A program made the translations under genes and the position numbers. The notes under the pieces were generated by a model. The model was not told the origin of the DNA. It saw only the letters and a program-made list of their open reading frames with translations, and did no database searches. From Porticoccaceae bacterium (GTDB lineage: Bacteria; Pseudomonadota; Gammaproteobacteria; Pseudomonadales; Porticoccaceae): a stretch of DNA of 16,572 nt. Position 1 is the stretch's first letter, and each line of letters begins with the position of its first letter. Below are positions 13,858 to 16,572 of the stretch, piece after piece. The stretch spans positions 6,232 through 22,803 of the forward strand of contig PCDB01000001.1 of the NCBI GenBank assembly GCA_002591625.1. Direction: 5' to 3'.

Positions 13858-15957
13858 ATGCAGGGTGAGATAGAAAAACGTGGAAACATTGGCGTTATCT
13901 GGATTGACAATCCGCCAGTGAATGCTATTTCGCAAGCCGTGCGGGAGGGGCTCATGACAGCCCTTGCTTCGGCTAGCGCTGATGATGAAATTCACGGGAT
14001 GGTCTTGGCATGTCGGGGACGAACTTTTATGGCGGGAGCCGATATTTCTGAATTCGCCAGCGGTCCCAAACCACCCGGCTTAACCGAGGTGATCGATGCG
14101 CTAAGCGCTAGCCCCAAACTGATTGTCGCCGCGCTATTTGGGACAACCTATGGCGGAGGGTTTGAAGTAGCTTTAGGCTGTAACTACCGAATCTCAGACG
14201 CATCAGGCAAGATAGGTCTCCCAGAGGTTAAGCTTGGGATCTTCCCGGGTGCTCAAGGCACGCAGCGACTTCCGAGGCTAGCCGGCGTCGACTTCGCCCT
14301 CAAACTAATGGTTTCAGGCAACCCAGCATCATCGAAAGAAGCTCTCTCCGCAGGCGCGATTGATCGCATTGCTGAAACAAACGACATCGTGGCAGCCGCT
14401 GTAGCGTATGCCAACGAACTGTTGAGTGAGGATGCCCCTCTTCGACGAACCCATGAGATGGCAATCGATCCAGTGCCATACGGCAAAGAATATTTCGACA
14501 CATTCCGCAAGTCCATCGCACGAAAGACCCGTGGCATGAATGCTCCTGAAAGATGCGTCAGGCTGGTGGAAGCAGCAGTGGATCTGCCATTCGCTGAGGG
14601 TATTAAGCAAGAGCGCAAGTTGATACTCGAAGCGATGGGAGATCCCCAGGCCAAAGCACTCCAGCACGTTTTCTTTGCGGAGCGCCTTGCTAACAAGGTT
14701 CCCGGTCTGTCACGTGATATCGAGTTAAAATCAGTCGAGTCGGTGGGGATAATAGGTGCCGGAACGATGGGCGGAGGAATCGGAATGAGTTTTATTAACT
14801 CCGGCATCCCGGTCACTATTCTTGAACTTGACAAAGAAGCGCTCAAAAAAGGTCTTGGCGTCATTCAAAAAAATTATGAATCCAGCGCAAAAAAAGGTCG
14901 TTTCACTGAAGCGCAAGTTACAGAGCGCATGAATCTGATCACTGGCACCACAAGTTATGATGACCTCGTCGGCACTGACCTGGTCATAGAGGCAGTTTTT
15001 GAGAATATGGAGGTCAAAAAAGAGGTGTTCTCAACACTCAATGGGGTCGTCAGACCCGATACGATCCTCGCTAGCAATACCTCCTACCTTGACATCGATG
15101 AAATAGCGACTGTGGTGGAAAACCCGGAACGCGTTCTTGGAATGCACTTTTTCTCGCCCGCCAACATAATGCGGCTACTAGAAATAGTTCGTGCTGAAAA
15201 GACTTCGCCAGAGGTCTTGGCCACTGTATTAAAGTTAGCAAAGACCATTGGGAAGGTTGGCACCGTTGCAGGTTGCTGCTACGGCTTCATTGGCAACCGG
15301 ATGTTGTCTGGTTATGGTCGTGAAGCTAATCTTTTGGTCCTTGAAGGAGCAACGTCTGAGCAAGTTGACCGCGTATTGTATGACTTCGGAATGCCAATGG
15401 GCGTGATTGCAATGGCCGACTTGGCCGGAATAGACATAGGGTATCGTTTGCGACAGGGTATGGATGAGAGTCATTATGACATTCGTGCAACATATGTTGC
15501 AGACCAATTGGTAGAAATGGGGCGGCTTGGACAGAAAACAGGCGCCGGCACCTATGACTACGAACCAGGCAACCGCACACCAATCCCATCACCGGTAACG
15601 AAAAAAATAATAGCCGAAGCGGCTGAAAAATTTGGGATCACTCAGCGAAAAATTTCCGATGACGAAATAATTGAGCGTTGTTTCTACTCCCTCTGTAATA
15701 CGGGTTTCGACCTGCTTGAAGAGGGAATGGCCTATCGTGCCTCCGATATCGATATTGTCTATATCAATGGTTATGGCTTTCCCGCCTGGCGAGGAGGTCC
15801 AATGCACTGGGCAGAGCATTCAGTTGGCCTAGACAAGATGCTGGATGGCATCCGCAATTCAGCAGAGAAGTTTGGTGATCGATGGTGGAAGCCATCACCC
15901 CTGCTGGAACGGTTAGTAGAAGATGGAGGCAGTTTGCGTGACATACAGAACCAGTAA
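13858..15957 (+). CDS. Bifunctional enoyl-CoA hydratase / 3-hydroxyacyl-CoA dehydrogenase (FadB/FadJ type)
   Basis: Fusion enzyme of 699 residues catalysing hydration of trans-2-enoyl-CoA and NAD-linked oxidation of the 3-hydroxyacyl-CoA. The crotonase half (about 1-185) keeps both catalytic glutamates, Glu103 (GGGFEVALGC) and Glu123 (LPEVKLGIFPG), plus MAGADI (58-63). The dehydrogenase half begins near 294 with VGIIGAGTMGGG, and has NTSYLDI (407-413), the catalytic pair His430/Glu442 in GMHFFSP...LLEIV, and GFIGNRM (476-482). Two C-terminal HCDH domains follow. The length is slightly below E. coli FadB (729) and FadJ (714). GGAG lies about 8 nt before the ATG. No thiolase gene accompanies it in the window, so the last step must be encoded elsewhere or the product leaves by another route. 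The next gene starts 33 bp downstream. Confidence 0.95.
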   Translation: MQGEIEKRGNIGVIWIDNPPVNAISQAVREGLMTALASASADDEIHGMVLACRGRTFMAGADISEFASGPKPPGLTEVIDALSASPKLIVAALFGTTYGGGFEVALGCNYRISDASGKIGLPEVKLGIFPGAQGTQRLPRLAGVDFALKLMVSGNPASSKEALSAGAIDRIAETNDIVAAAVAYANELLSEDAPLRRTHEMAIDPVPYGKEYFDTFRKSIARKTRGMNAPERCVRLVEAAVDLPFAEGIKQERKLILEAMGDPQAKALQHVFFAERLANKVPGLSRDIELKSVESVGIIGAGTMGGGIGMSFINSGIPVTILELDKEALKKGLGVIQKNYESSAKKGRFTEAQVTERMNLITGTTSYDDLVGTDLVIEAVFENMEVKKEVFSTLNGVVRPDTILASNTSYLDIDEIATVVENPERVLGMHFFSPANIMRLLEIVRAEKTSPEVLATVLKLAKTIGKVGTVAGCCYGFIGNRMLSGYGREANLLVLEGATSEQVDRVLYDFGMPMGVIAMADLAGIDIGYRLRQGMDESHYDIRATYVADQLVEMGRLGQKTGAGTYDYEPGNRTPIPSPVTKKIIAEAAEKFGITQRKISDDEIIERCFYSLCNTGFDLLEEGMAYRASDIDIVYINGYGFPAWRGGPMHWAEHSVGLDKMLDGIRNSAEKFGDRWWKPSPLLERLVEDGGSLRDIQNQ

Positions 15958-15990
15958 ATACCTTTTAAACTTCCCCCACCAAGTGAAAAG

Positions 15991-16572
15991 ATGGCAACAG
16001 AGTCAGACATCCTAGATCAACTTATCAGCACCGTTCGCCGTTATGTGGATGAGCGACTGATTCCGCTGGAAGCGCAGGTGTCTGAAGAGGACCGGATACC
16101 GGATGAGATAGTCTCGGAGATGCGGGATCTGGGTTTGTTTGGGCTGACCATACCAGAATCTTATGGCGGTCTGGGGCTGAACACTGAAGAGGAATGTCAT
16201 ATCGTCATGGAGCTGGGCAGGACATCACCCGCATTCCGATCCGTTGTAGGCACCAATATGGGTATCGGTAGCCAAGGACTTCTCATGGATGGCACCGAGG
16301 AACAACGACGCCATTTTCTACCAAAGCTCGCCTCTGGCGAGATTATCGGTTCATTTGCACTAACAGAACCAAACGCCGGTTCCGATGCGGCCTCTCTGCA
16401 GACAAAAGCAGTGGAAGACGGAGATGATTTTCTCCTTACCGGCACAAAACAATGGATTACAAACGCCAAGAGCGCTCACTTATTTACCGTGTTTGCCCGC
16501 ACAGATCCAAACGAACTCAGGTCTAGGGGAGTCAGTGCCTTTCTAGTGGAAGCTGATCGATCCGGAATCAGC
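15991..16572 (+). CDS. Acyl-CoA dehydrogenase, 3'-truncated by window edge
   Basis: N-terminal 194 residues of a second FAD-dependent acyl-CoA dehydrogenase; the frame stays open to the right edge. It starts MATESDILDQL and shows the N-terminal helical domain with IPESYGGLGL (54-63), EEQRRHFLPKLASGE (103-117), the flavin/substrate motif FALTEPNAGSDA (122-133) and GTKQWITNA (151-159). This is the conventional short/medium-chain and glutaryl/butyryl-type sequence pattern, clearly different from the ACAD11-like protein at 11531-12778. The ATG is the only plausible start; the ribosome site is weak (AAGTGAAAAG directly before it). It lies 33 bp behind the fusion enzyme gene and is probably co-transcribed. 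The catalytic base and chain-length determinants fall outside the window. Confidence 0.92.
   Translation, partial: MATESDILDQLISTVRRYVDERLIPLEAQVSEEDRIPDEIVSEMRDLGLFGLTIPESYGGLGLNTEEECHIVMELGRTSPAFRSVVGTNMGIGSQGLLMDGTEEQRRHFLPKLASGEIIGSFALTEPNAGSDAASLQTKAVEDGDDFLLTGTKQWITNAKSAHLFTVFARTDPNELRSRGVSAFLVEADRSGIS

Noticed and set aside
14253..14864. 203-codon minus-strand open frame
   Set aside because: Antisense shadow of the hydratase-dehydrogenase fusion gene, with low-complexity Ser/Pro-rich translation and no ribosome site of note.
1..16572. Mobile element, phage, CRISPR or defence system
   Set aside because: No transposase, integrase, terminal repeats, regular repeat-spacer array or nuclease/helicase genes are visible; all genes are metabolic or transport.

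Overview
The window looks like part of a bacterial chromosome from a heterotrophic proteobacterium. That is inferred from dense, overlapping operons, Shine-Dalgarno sites, GC content near 50% by eye and a FadB/FadJ-type fused beta-oxidation enzyme. A marine gammaproteobacterium or relative would fit, especially given a lipoprotein-type sulfatase beside a GPH-type symporter, but taxonomy cannot be fixed from the sequence alone. I see no tRNA, rRNA, CRISPR array, insertion sequence, transposase, integrase or attachment site. No transcription factor gene lies inside the window.

Layout. (A) 2-1273 (+) is the C-terminal two thirds of an acyl-CoA synthetase cut by the left edge. (B) On the minus strand, 8867 down to 1285, is a tight six-gene operon: VOC/glyoxalase-like protein, enoyl-CoA hydratase/isomerase-family protein, GPH-family MFS symporter, a second acyl-CoA synthetase, PfkB/ribokinase-type sugar kinase, and a secreted or lipoprotein sulfatase. 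Several of these genes overlap by a few bases. (C) 8982-10529 (+) is a ThDP-dependent enzyme of the acetolactate synthase/benzoylformate decarboxylase superfamily, divergent from operon B across a 114-bp promoter region that carries inverted repeats. (D) On the minus strand, 12778 to 10575, an ACAD11-like acyl-CoA dehydrogenase is translationally coupled to a nucleoside hydrolase. (E) On the plus strand, 12989 to the right edge, are an SDR oxidoreductase, a 699-residue enoyl-CoA hydratase/3-hydroxyacyl-CoA dehydrogenase fusion, and the start of a second acyl-CoA dehydrogenase.

How it may work together. Two CoA ligases, two acyl-CoA dehydrogenases, a hydratase/isomerase, a hydratase-dehydrogenase fusion and an SDR supply activation, dehydrogenation, isomerisation, hydration and second oxidation of an acyl chain. 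Only a thiolase is missing from a full beta-oxidation round. Mixed in are enzymes that would remove and use polar groups: a sulfatase (sulfate ester), a nucleoside hydrolase (N-glycosidic ribosyl bond), a ribokinase-type kinase (free pentose or similar sugar) and a sugar:cation-type symporter. The ThDP enzyme could cleave or join a 2-keto or 2-hydroxyacyl intermediate. My inference is a catabolic island for a conjugated lipid-like or alicyclic natural product carrying sulfate and/or a glycosyl group. The substrate is not readable from the sequence, and the polar-group enzymes could instead be unrelated neighbours.
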